From JBOFSR01 sp051651645 (lineage in GTDB: Bacteria; Spirochaetota; Spirochaetia; Treponematales; Treponemataceae): a stretch of DNA of 19,347 nt. Within the stretch, counting starts at the first letter, position 1. Each line of letters opens with the position of its first letter. The translations under genes were made by a program, and so were the position numbers. Shown piece after piece: positions 8,281-15,527 of the stretch. The notes beneath the pieces were generated by a model, which made no database searches, was not told the origin of the DNA, and worked only from the letters and a program-made list of their open reading frames with translations. Location of the stretch: the NCBI GenBank assembly GCA_051651645.1, contig JBOFSR010000036.1:1-19347 (forward strand), in the 5' to 3' direction.

Positions 8281-9357
8281 CTACAGAATTTCACTGCTAT
8301 TTTTTAATATTTCTTCCTTCGCGGTAATGCATAAAGCTTCAATAAATTCATCACAAATACCTTGCATGATTAAGTCGAGCTTGTAAAGCGTTAGATTAAT
8401 ACGATGATCAGTAAGACGATTTTGCGGAAAATTATACGTACGAATTCGCTCCGAGCGATCACCTGAGCCGACCATATTTTTACGTGCAGCCGCTCGTTCT
8501 TGATTTTTCTTGCTCTCTTCAAGTTCAAAAAGCCTTGCTCGCAATACACGCATTGCCTTAGCCTTATTTTTAAGTTGACTTTTTTCATCTTGCTGAATTA
8601 CCACAAGTCCCGTAGGGATGTGCGTTAAGCGAACAGCAGAATCCGTTGTATTAACACACTGCCCTCCAGGGCCACCTGCCCTCATCACATCTATTCGTAA
8701 ATCCTCTTGTTTAATTTCAATTTCTGTCTCTTCAGCCTCTGGCAAAACAGCAACCGTTACCGCCGAAGTGTGTACACGCCCTTGGGATTCTGTTTCAGGA
8801 ACGCGTTGCACCCGATGCACACCACTTTCATAGCGTAGGCTGCCATACACATACTTGCCACTAATGCTAAAAGAAATCTCTTTATAACCGCCAACTTCTG
8901 TCTCGTTTGCACTTAAAAGCTCATACTTCCAGCCTTTTGTATCAGCATACCGCGTATACATTCTATATAAATCAGCAACAAAAAGCGTTGCCTCATCACC
9001 ACCAGTGCCGCCCCGAATTTCCATAATAATATTTTTTTCTTCTAATGGATCTGGCGGAATTAACAGCATTTTAAGCTTCTCTTCAAGCACAGGGATTTTT
9101 TCATCAAGCTCACTAAGCTCTTGACGTGCCATTTCTTTTAACTCGGCATCCTCCTCTTGAGATATCATAAGCTTTGAATCATCAATCCCTTTCAACAGCG
9201 TTTTATATTCATCGTAAGCTTCCATCACCGAAGTTAAATACGAATGCTCGCGCATTGTTTCTTTATATTTTTTTGCATCCTTAACAAGATCTGGTTCTTG
9301 AATAGCCTTATTTATCTCAGCATAGCGAGTAGCTAATTGTTCTAATCGTTTTAACAT
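8281..9357 (-). CDS. prfA: Peptide chain release factor 1
   Basis: RF1 recognises UAA and UAG in the ribosomal A site and triggers peptide release. The 358-residue length is standard. The GGQ loop is at residues 231-233 (RAGGPGGQCVNTTDSAVR). The stop-codon-reading PxT tripeptide is PET at 187-189 within HRVQRVPETESQGRVHTSA, which marks RF1 rather than RF2. The start is the ATG at 9357, giving the typical MLKRLEQLATRYAEI opening. The frame continues 29 codons upstream, but that stretch is hydrophobic and unlike the family. No Shine-Dalgarno sequence is visible, and a -10-like TATAGT (9365-9370) ends only 7 bases before the ATG, so the mRNA may be leaderless. prmC, often the next gene, is absent. 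dacA follows instead after a gap of about 54 bases. Confidence 0.95.
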   Translation of the reverse strand: MLKRLEQLATRYAEINKAIQEPDLVKDAKKYKETMREHSYLTSVMEAYDEYKTLLKGIDDSKLMISQEEDAELKEMARQELSELDEKIPVLEEKLKMLLIPPDPLEEKNIIMEIRGGTGGDEATLFVADLYRMYTRYADTKGWKYELLSANETEVGGYKEISFSISGKYVYGSLRYESGVHRVQRVPETESQGRVHTSAVTVAVLPEAEETEIEIKQEDLRIDVMRAGGPGGQCVNTTDSAVRLTHIPTGLVVIQQDEKSQLKNKAKAMRVLRARLFELEESKKNQERAAARKNMVGSGDRSERIRTYNFPQNRLTDHRINLTLYKLDLIMQGICDEFIEALCITAKEEILKNSSEIL

Positions 9358-9439
9358 AAATAAAACTATAGCACAAAAGAAAAAAAAAGTAAGCGGTGCA
9401 TGAAAAAAATTACAAACCGATGAATGATTTTTTAATCTC

Positions 9440-9524
9440 TGCAAAAAACTTTCATCCCACCTACAGGATTCTTCAAACTATGCAAGCTTTTTCATCAAAC
9501 CGTAAGAATTGCAAGATTTTTCAT
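9440..9524 (+). repeat. Three TGCAA-n-TTCAT direct repeats upstream of the 9533 promoter
   Basis: TGCAAGCTTTTTCAT (9481-9495) and TGCAAGATTTTTCAT (9510-9524) differ at one of 15 bases and start 29 bases apart. A looser copy, TGCAAAAAACTTTCAT, lies at 9440-9455. A degenerate inverted copy (ATGAAAAAAATTACA) is at 9399-9413. They sit in the divergent prfA/M16-like intergenic region and end 8 bases before the -35, a fitting place for a regulator to bind. This is an inference from position and similarity. Confidence 0.45.
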
Positions 9525-9532
9525 TTTTTCTA

Positions 9533-9561
9533 TTGACTATTTTTTTATAAATTATTATCAT
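9533..9561 (+). promoter_or_regulatory. Near-consensus promoter ahead of the hairpin and the M16-like gene
   Basis: TTGACT (9533-9538) and TATCAT (9556-9561) are 17 bases apart. Transcription is expected from about 9568. It is the best -35/-10 pair in the window and faces the M16-like gene, with a terminator-like hairpin in between. Confidence 0.6.
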
Positions 9562-9567
9562 TTACTT

Positions 9568-9627
9568 AATAGTAACAATTTATAAAAAGACTGCGTTTAT
9601 CCTCCTTTAGCAGTCTTTTTATTTTTT
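9568..9627 (+). ncRNA. Candidate short RNA or terminated leader with an anti-Shine-Dalgarno loop
   Basis: The predicted transcript begins near 9568 and would end in the U run after the hairpin, giving about 60 bases. The stem pairs 9584-9594 (AAAAAGACTGC) with 9610-9620 (GCAGTCTTTTT). The 15-base loop GTTTATCCTCCTTTA contains CCUCCUUU, the anti-Shine-Dalgarno sequence found at the 3' end of bacterial 16S rRNA. It could be an independent small RNA or an attenuated leader of the gene starting 30 bases downstream. No RNA family is recognised. Confidence 0.4.
9584..9627 (+). terminator. Intrinsic terminator-like hairpin in the leader of the M16-like gene
   Basis: A perfect 11-base-pair stem (9584-9594 with 9610-9620) is followed by TTTTTATTTTTT on the plus strand. 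It lies between the 9533-9561 promoter and the start codon at 9650, so it must reduce read-through unless it is controlled. The minus strand has a shorter U run and could also use it weakly. Confidence 0.6.
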
Positions 9628-9649
9628 AAATATTGAAGTTATTTCATTT

Positions 9650-12499
9650 GTGAAAAAGTTTTTTTTAATCACCCTATTTTTTATTTTCTCTTCATTTTGT
9701 TTTAGCAAAGAAAGCGATAATTTTTCTATAGAGCATTTTGTTTTAGAAAATGGTCTTTCTCTGTTTGTTGTTGAAGATGATTCTCTGACGACAACAACAA
9801 TTCGCCTCAATGTAAAAGCAGGCTACGCAAAGCAATCACCAAAAAATACAGGATTTTTTGACCTCTATACCCGTTTTTTTTTATTCGGCCTAAAAAGATT
9901 TTCATCAGAAGAATTAATTGAAGAAGAATTCAAAAAACTAAATATTATTTCTTTTGATTCCACCTTCTCAGCAGATATCAGCGCCTACCAGCTAAAAGTC
10001 CCTTTTTTTGGGATAGATGGAGCGTTAGCATTACTGGCAGAGGCAAGCATACAGACAAGTTTTTCTGAATCAGCTATTGAAAAACACTTGAAATCTATGC
10101 AAAAAGACATTATTCAAAAAGCAAAAATGCCGACATCCTACATTAACAGTGCAATTGATTCTCGAATATTTGCAGAAAAACCGTGGCAGCATGAAACAGG
10201 GATTTCACCTGCACTATTTTCAAAGCATTCAGCGGGCGTCGCTCGTGCACAACTCAGTCAAATCAAAGAAAAATTTTACACGCCAGCAAACAGTGCACTC
10301 TTTATATGCTCAAATCTTCCTGCAGAACATATATATCAGATGGTAAAAAGTAGTTTTGGAGCGTGGAAAAATCCAAGCCTTCCAATGACAAGCGAAGATG
10401 ACTTTGACAATGTAAACGAAATCAAATCAACGGCGGGAACATACATTTTACACTCAGAAGAATTTCCAGAAGATTTTATGCAAATAATTGTGCAGTATCC
10501 ACAAAGCGGACTTCTCAACAGTGAAGAAAAATCAATTTTTGAATCAGAAACCATCGCTTTGAGTGCAGAAATCTTTCAAAAAGATTCAAGCCAGTTAAAA
10601 AAAATAATCCTAGAAAACGGAGCACTCGGGGTGCCTTCACCTGACTTTATTTATGCAGGCTATGCAAACAGCGGGGAAAAATCACGCCTCATTATTCAAA
10701 CATTGCTAGAAAAAAGAAATATTCCCCAGCAAATACAAGGATTTGTTTCTCTGTTTGACGATCCCTCAACCTTTTTACGTGATGATGAACTTGCACAAGC
10801 AAAAGAAAATTTAATTAATAGCTTTAACGAAAATATCAAAAGTTCTTCGGCAATTCTTGAAAGTTTTGCAAACAGCTGGGCGTATGTTGATAAAAATTAT
10901 TTTTTCTCCTTTCCAAAAATTATTAACACGCTTTCAAAAACTAAAATCACCCAAGTTTTAAAATCACGGCCATACGTTTTTGTTGTTATTAATTCAAAGG
11001 ATTTTTTTAACAATAAAAAAGATTTAACCCCTCTTGCCACAGAGATTATCACAAAGGAAAATGCATCGTGGTATACAAACACGCTATACAAGACACTGGA
11101 GAAAAAAAAGCAGCAAGAGAAGAAAAATGTCGCTATTATTGAATCTGATGATATACAAAAAATTAATACACTTTTAGAAGTCCATAAAAGTCGGCTTGAA
11201 AAAGCATCTCTTGAAAACGGTGTCCAAATTTTTGTTCGTAAAAACACCAGCACCGTAGAATCATCGGTGGAATTAACCTTTTTAGGCGGAGAGGTTTTTG
11301 ATTCTGCAAAATTTAATGATGATCAAAAAAAACGCGGATCACGCCTATTAGCAGTTACCGCTTTGGCTCGATTAATCTCCACAGAAAATGATTTTCCGCC
11401 TTACGCGGTGCTTTCAATTGACTCCACGCTCTATTCTCACACCATCAAAATATCAAGCCCATCACACAGTATTTCCTCTATTCTCAGTGCAATTGATACC
11501 GCCTTAACGCAGGAAAAATATACACCGCAAATTATCGATCAATCAATTTGGGATGTAAAGCAATTTTTACGAAATAAATATGCGTCAAATGAAACTCGCA
11601 TGATTTTTTCTGGATTAAACGCCCTCTTTGATCAAAACGGTAAAACAAAATTATTGTATGATGAAAAAGATTTATTTGTTGGCATAAAATTTGCAGACGT
11701 TGTCAGCTACTGCCAAGAATTAAAAAACTCTGATTTTTTACAAGTAATTATTACCTCAAACGTTGAGACAGCGATCGTTTTAGAAAATGCAAAAAAGACA
11801 TTTAAGCCCTTGTCAAAAACAGAAACAAATCTTAGCTTTGAAAGCTTTCAAAACAAAATGGATTTTTATAATTTTGACATAAAAAATCAAATACTAAAAC
11901 TCCCTTTAGAAAGAATTTTTTTATCAAATATTGAAGATCCGCAAAATGCCCAAAAGCCTGTTGAATTAGTTCCAACAAAAAACTTTGCAGATCCTGTTAT
12001 TGTTTTTTTTAAGCTACCACAGTACAATGCAACAGATTATGCGGACATGCTTTTTATGCTTTGGAGTTTGGAGGAAAAACTAAGAGAGCTGCTCAATGAG
12101 TCAAAAAATCAAGTTGCAAGCTCCGTTCGCATTCAAACCGATGGAAATTTAAACCGCATAGCGTATATTGTTTTTACCGATGTTACGCGCCCCCGTGATT
12201 TACGAAGAATTTTTGATAGAGCTTTAATTCTTGTCAAGAATATTCGTGCAAAAAATGAAGTTGAAAACAAGACAGAAAAAAAAATCCTCTTCAAAGACTT
12301 ATTCCTAAATTTAGAGAACACAAATATTTATAACACATACTTAAAAACAAATGCCTTTTTTAGAAATGACGCTTTTTGTTTTTTAACAGATTTTCAATAT
12401 ATTAATGAGGTGGCATGGAAAGATTCCGCTCGCAGCTTCCAAACATGGCTGGCAAATACCTATTTTACGTGGGTCTTCACAACAGAGGCTCGATTATAA
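9650..12499 (+). CDS. Secreted M16-fold pseudoprotease (zinc site lost)
   Basis: This 949-residue protein begins with a signal peptide (MKKFFLITLFFIFSSFCFS, cleavage near residue 19) and has the layout of a two-half M16 (insulinase/pitrilysin) peptidase. The first half opens with IEHFVLENGLSLFVVEDDS (about 27-45) and the second with LEKASLENGVQIFVRKN (about 514-530), both typical of M16 repeats. The zinc motif HxxEH should lie in TGFFDLYTRFFLFG (67-80), which aligns with TG-x-x-HxxEH-x-x-F-x-G. The ligands are replaced by Asp71, Thr74 and Arg75. No HxxEH occurs elsewhere, so proteolysis is unlikely and a binding or chaperone role is more plausible. The start is GTG at 9650 with no clear Shine-Dalgarno sequence, chosen because the signal peptide begins there. 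folC follows 44 bases later. Confidence 0.8.
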   Translation: MKKFFLITLFFIFSSFCFSKESDNFSIEHFVLENGLSLFVVEDDSLTTTTIRLNVKAGYAKQSPKNTGFFDLYTRFFLFGLKRFSSEELIEEEFKKLNIISFDSTFSADISAYQLKVPFFGIDGALALLAEASIQTSFSESAIEKHLKSMQKDIIQKAKMPTSYINSAIDSRIFAEKPWQHETGISPALFSKHSAGVARAQLSQIKEKFYTPANSALFICSNLPAEHIYQMVKSSFGAWKNPSLPMTSEDDFDNVNEIKSTAGTYILHSEEFPEDFMQIIVQYPQSGLLNSEEKSIFESETIALSAEIFQKDSSQLKKIILENGALGVPSPDFIYAGYANSGEKSRLIIQTLLEKRNIPQQIQGFVSLFDDPSTFLRDDELAQAKENLINSFNENIKSSSAILESFANSWAYVDKNYFFSFPKIINTLSKTKITQVLKSRPYVFVVINSKDFFNNKKDLTPLATEIITKENASWYTNTLYKTLEKKKQQEKKNVAIIESDDIQKINTLLEVHKSRLEKASLENGVQIFVRKNTSTVESSVELTFLGGEVFDSAKFNDDQKKRGSRLLAVTALARLISTENDFPPYAVLSIDSTLYSHTIKISSPSHSISSILSAIDTALTQEKYTPQIIDQSIWDVKQFLRNKYASNETRMIFSGLNALFDQNGKTKLLYDEKDLFVGIKFADVVSYCQELKNSDFLQVIITSNVETAIVLENAKKTFKPLSKTETNLSFESFQNKMDFYNFDIKNQILKLPLERIFLSNIEDPQNAQKPVELVPTKNFADPVIVFFKLPQYNATDYADMLFMLWSLEEKLRELLNESKNQVASSVRIQTDGNLNRIAYIVFTDVTRPRDLRRIFDRALILVKNIRAKNEVENKTEKKILFKDLFLNLENTNIYNTYLKTNAFFRNDAFCFLTDFQYINEVAWKDSARSFQTWLANTYFTWVFTTEARL

Positions 12500-12530
12500 T
12501 CAACTCCACGGCCTACCATATTTTTACAAA

Positions 12531-12546
12531 GAAGGACTAAAAAATT
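12531..12546 (+). promoter_or_regulatory. Shine-Dalgarno site and probable AUU start codon of folC
   Basis: GAAGGA (12531-12536) lies 7 bases before ATT (12544-12546), an ideal distance. The in-frame stop TAA at 12538-12540 excludes earlier starts, and no ATG, GTG or TTG occurs in frame before 12583, where no ribosome site is visible. The codons from ATT read (M)NLDDFLQWLDTF, which fits the FolC N-terminus. Confidence 0.6.
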
Positions 12547-13911
12547 AATTTAGATGATTTTTTACAATGGCTTGACACATTTATGTATCAAGGCAATAAG
12601 GGTCTCGGAAAAAAAAATCTTGACACAATTCTTTTTCTTGCAGAAAAATTAGGCAATCCCCAAAAACATTTTAAGTGCATTCATATTGCAGGCTCAAAAG
12701 GCAAGGGATCCACGGCAACTATGCTTGCAAATGTCTTACAAAAAGCAGGATACAGGACAGGGCTTTTCACCTCACCGCATATTCTTTCGTTTTTTGAGCG
12801 AATAACGCAAGCAGGCAATCCCTTTGCCTCTTCAATTTACGAAACTTCAGCATCCGAGTTTTTTAAAATCTTTAACCTCATTCCACAAAATGAATTTCCA
12901 CAGGGAATTCTTCCGTCATGGTTTGAAATGGTTAGTGCGTACAGTTTTTTATGCTTCAAAAATGCAAAATGCGAGTATGTAGTTGTTGAAACAGGACTTG
13001 GTGGACGACTGGACGCAACCAATATTATCAATCCTGAATTTTGCATCATTACTCCCATTGAACATGAGCATGCAGAGATTTTAGGAAACACATTACCGCA
13101 AATAGCGGGAGAAAAAGCTGGGATTATAAAAAAAAATATACCTGTCATTTCTGCAAAGCAAAAAAAAACTGTATTAAAAACGTTAAAAAATTATGCACAG
13201 CGACAGAGAGCAGATTTTTTCTACACAGCCAGTCACATTGCAATAAAAAAAATAACAATTAATGACTATGCCATGACCGTTGAATTTCTTTTAAAAAAAT
13301 CACGACAAAAAATTGAATTTCACATGAATTTACTCGGCACCGTTCAAGCCGAAAATGCACTGACTGTTATTTTTACAATGGGCACATTTTTTCCCCATAT
13401 TTCATTAGACTTGGTGCTAGCTGCAATCGGAAAAGTTAAGATTGCAGGACGATTCGAAATTGTGCCTATCAAAAGCCAAGATAAAACAGCAACTATTATT
13501 TTTGATGGTGCTCATACGCAAAACAGCATTATAAATACCATACAAACGTTCAAAAAGATTTTTAAACAACAAAAATCATTTTTGCTTTTTTCCTGTGCTG
13601 GAGACAAAAATGCCAAAAATCTTGCACGCATTTTCAAAAAATATCACTTTCAAAAAATTTTTGTAACGATTCCTGGTACTTTCAAAAAAGCAAATTTTAA
13701 TCAAATAAAAACTGAATTTGCATATATTGCCAGCAAGACACGAGCTCATTTTTATGCAAATGAAGATTTTTCTTCTATTATTAAGCAAGCAATCGACCTT
13801 TCAATAGAGGACAATGCAAAACTTTTTGTCACAGGATCTTTCTACTTAATCACCGAAGTTAAGAAAGTTCTGCAAAAAATGGAATCTCAAAATGAAGTTT
13901 CTGTTCTGTAA
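12544..13911 (+). CDS. folC: Folylpolyglutamate synthase / dihydrofolate synthase
   Basis: FolC ligates glutamate to dihydropteroate and/or folates with ATP in the cytoplasm. The protein shows the Mur-ligase ATP loop GSKGKGSTATM, then GYRTGLFTSPHILSFFERI, ETGLGGRLDATNII, GEKAGIIK and a C-terminal FDGAHTQNS block. The conventional ATG at 12583 would begin inside the first conserved helix. Extending to ATT at 12544 restores NLDDFLQWLDTFMYQGNKGL, which aligns with the W and G positions of other FolC N-termini, and provides a proper ribosome site, so I start it there (455 residues). Two usually conserved motifs are altered: TPIEHEHAEILG in place of T-x-x-x-DH-T-x-x-LG, and DGAHT in place of D-x-AHN. 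The gene follows the pseudoprotease by 44 bases. Its 3' end overlaps the convergent pseudouridine synthase gene by 53 bases. Confidence 0.88.
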   Translation: MNLDDFLQWLDTFMYQGNKGLGKKNLDTILFLAEKLGNPQKHFKCIHIAGSKGKGSTATMLANVLQKAGYRTGLFTSPHILSFFERITQAGNPFASSIYETSASEFFKIFNLIPQNEFPQGILPSWFEMVSAYSFLCFKNAKCEYVVVETGLGGRLDATNIINPEFCIITPIEHEHAEILGNTLPQIAGEKAGIIKKNIPVISAKQKKTVLKTLKNYAQRQRADFFYTASHIAIKKITINDYAMTVEFLLKKSRQKIEFHMNLLGTVQAENALTVIFTMGTFFPHISLDLVLAAIGKVKIAGRFEIVPIKSQDKTATIIFDGAHTQNSIINTIQTFKKIFKQQKSFLLFSCAGDKNAKNLARIFKKYHFQKIFVTIPGTFKKANFNQIKTEFAYIASKTRAHFYANEDFSSIIKQAIDLSIEDNAKLFVTGSFYLITEVKKVLQKMESQNEVSVL

Positions 13912-14602
13912 TGGGATGCAAAAAATCTAATGCGGTCGCATGAAGTTGCAAAGGGTGATTTGACTGAATCGGATTATACAAATCATCGCCCACAATTGGA
14001 TAGCCAATCCATGCAAGATGGGAGCGAATTTGATGGCGAAAACCGTTCGTAATCACGCACGTAAAGCTAAACAAATTTTTTGGCAAAATAATTTTTTGGG
14101 CAATCTGCGTTGTGTATAATTTTTTTGTAATTTTTTTCTTATTTTTATTTTCAAAACCCTCAAAAACAGGACGAACTGATTTTTGCCCAACGCCAAAAGG
14201 ACGAAAATAACTTTGTATCTCAAAGGGAATTTTTTCTTCAATTTCATCGGGATTTATCTTAGGAAATCCGTCAAGCTGAAAATCGCTTTTATTGCACATT
14301 GTTTTATACGTTTTTTTTATTCCCTGATTTTCCTGCTGAATTAAAAAAAAATCATAGGCTTTTTGACAAAGGGCTATCACTATTAAGCCGTGAGTTGCAG
14401 TATCCAATCGGTGTAAAAGCCCATAATCCTGATTTCGCCCCTCAATTTTCTTAATCTCAGGAAAAAGGGCGATAGCCTGCGTTAAAGCCGTATCCTCATC
14501 AGGATTGTGCAAAGGCAGAGTTGGCAAACCATGCGGCTTTTCAATGACAACAAAGTGATTTTGCTCAATATGCACAACAGAAATTGTCTTAGTCTCTGTC
14601 AT
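13859..14602 (-). CDS. RluA-family pseudouridine synthase without S4 domain
   Basis: This 247-residue enzyme belongs to the RluA family, which isomerises uridine to pseudouridine in rRNA or tRNA. The catalytic motif is GLLHRLDTATHGL, with the nucleophile Asp67. The C-terminal RNA-binding block GFRHQIRSHLAWIGYPIVGDDLY (about 206-228) is well conserved. It has no N-terminal S4 domain, unlike its upstream neighbour. The target site cannot be told from sequence. An insert rich in lysine and asparagine lies before residue 165 (ENKNKKKITKK). Its start overlaps the end of the RluD-type gene by 14 bases, and its last 53 bases overlap the end of folC on the other strand. It is the final gene of the rsmA operon. 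Confidence 0.85.
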   Translation of the reverse strand: MTETKTISVVHIEQNHFVVIEKPHGLPTLPLHNPDEDTALTQAIALFPEIKKIEGRNQDYGLLHRLDTATHGLIVIALCQKAYDFFLIQQENQGIKKTYKTMCNKSDFQLDGFPKINPDEIEEKIPFEIQSYFRPFGVGQKSVRPVFEGFENKNKKKITKKLYTTQIAQKIILPKNLFSFTCVITNGFRHQIRSHLAWIGYPIVGDDLYNPIQSNHPLQLHATALDFLHPITEQKLHFEIPFFAELS

Positions 14603-15527
14603 ACAGTGATTTTAACTCACGCAAAATGTTTTTCATGTGGGGTGGAATGGGAGCGTCAAAAATCCGCTGATCAGTCTCATTTTCAAAAAAAATTCCAAGC
14701 CGTCGAGAATGGAGCATCAACGTCGCCTCAGCAAAGGTATGATCTTTTTTGCCATAAATGGGATCGCCTAAAATAGGACAGCCTAAATATTTCAAATGCA
14801 CGCGAATTTGATGTGTTCTGCCCGTTTTAAGCTTGAGCCGCATTACAGAATAATTGCCAAAACTTGCAATCCATGAATAAACCGTGTGAGCAAATTTGCC
14901 CTTGTTTTTATTATCCGTTGCAATAAAAACTTTTCGGTTATGGGGCGAGCGAAGAATTTGCGTTTTAATCGAATCTCGTTTTTCAGGAGGCCGTCCAACA
15001 ACAATCGCAATATACTCTTTTTTTACTCGCCGTATCTTAAATTGATTTTGCAAATACCCTTCAACATCACGATTTTTTGCCGTAATCATCACGCCAGAAG
15101 TGTCCTTATCAAGCCGATGAACAATCCCACTTCTAAAAACTTGGCTTTCATCATTAAGAACGCTCCCCTTTTTCCAATGAAAAAGCAAAGCGTTTACCAG
15201 CGTCCCCGTCCAATTCCCGCTTGCAGGATGCGTAACCATGCCCTGTCGTTTATTTATGACGCACACATTATCATCTTCAAAAAGAATTTCAAGCGGAATA
15301 TTTTCGCCTTCGATGTGTTCAGGGATAGGATCATCCCACTCAAGAAAAATTTCATCATTCTGATTGAGCATTTTTGAAAGCTTTGCAGGCCGGCCATTAA
15401 CCATAATTGATTTTATGCCTGTTTTTAAGCGTGAGCGCGTTATTCCATTGGGGATTGATGAAATATATTTGTCAAGTCGTTGTGGGACGAATTCTTCGTC
15501 GTCAATCGTTACCTTAATTTGTGGCAT
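14589..15527 (-). CDS. rluD: RluD-type 23S rRNA pseudouridine synthase with S4 domain
   Basis: This 312-residue protein has an S4 RNA-binding domain at about residues 15-62 (QRLDKYISSI...MVNGRPAKLS), then an RluA-type catalytic domain. HRLDKDTSGVMITAKN carries the nucleophile Asp140, and GRTHQIRVHLKYLGCPILGDPIYG is the conserved C-terminal block. This architecture matches RluD, which modifies helix 69 of 23S rRNA in Escherichia coli, and the RluC/RluD group. The exact target is inferred. I use the ATG at 15527 because the S4 domain follows directly. The frame extends 33 codons further upstream, but that lies inside the preceding gene and is not family-like. It overlaps the upstream membrane-protein gene by 14 bases, indicating coupled translation. 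Confidence 0.88.
   Translation of the reverse strand: MPQIKVTIDDEEFVPQRLDKYISSIPNGITRSRLKTGIKSIMVNGRPAKLSKMLNQNDEIFLEWDDPIPEHIEGENIPLEILFEDDNVCVINKRQGMVTHPASGNWTGTLVNALLFHWKKGSVLNDESQVFRSGIVHRLDKDTSGVMITAKNRDVEGYLQNQFKIRRVKKEYIAIVVGRPPEKRDSIKTQILRSPHNRKVFIATDNKNKGKFAHTVYSWIASFGNYSVMRLKLKTGRTHQIRVHLKYLGCPILGDPIYGKKDHTFAEATLMLHSRRLGIFFENETDQRIFDAPIPPHMKNILRELKSLYDRD

Noticed and set aside
9358..9444. 29-codon N-terminal extension of prfA
   Set aside because: It is hydrophobic, unlike any RF1 N-terminus, and overlaps the likely promoter.
9680..9706. Lipobox reading of the pseudoprotease signal peptide (Cys in SSFCFS)
   Set aside because: Phe directly before Cys does not fit even the relaxed spirochaetal lipobox, so a type I signal peptide is more likely.
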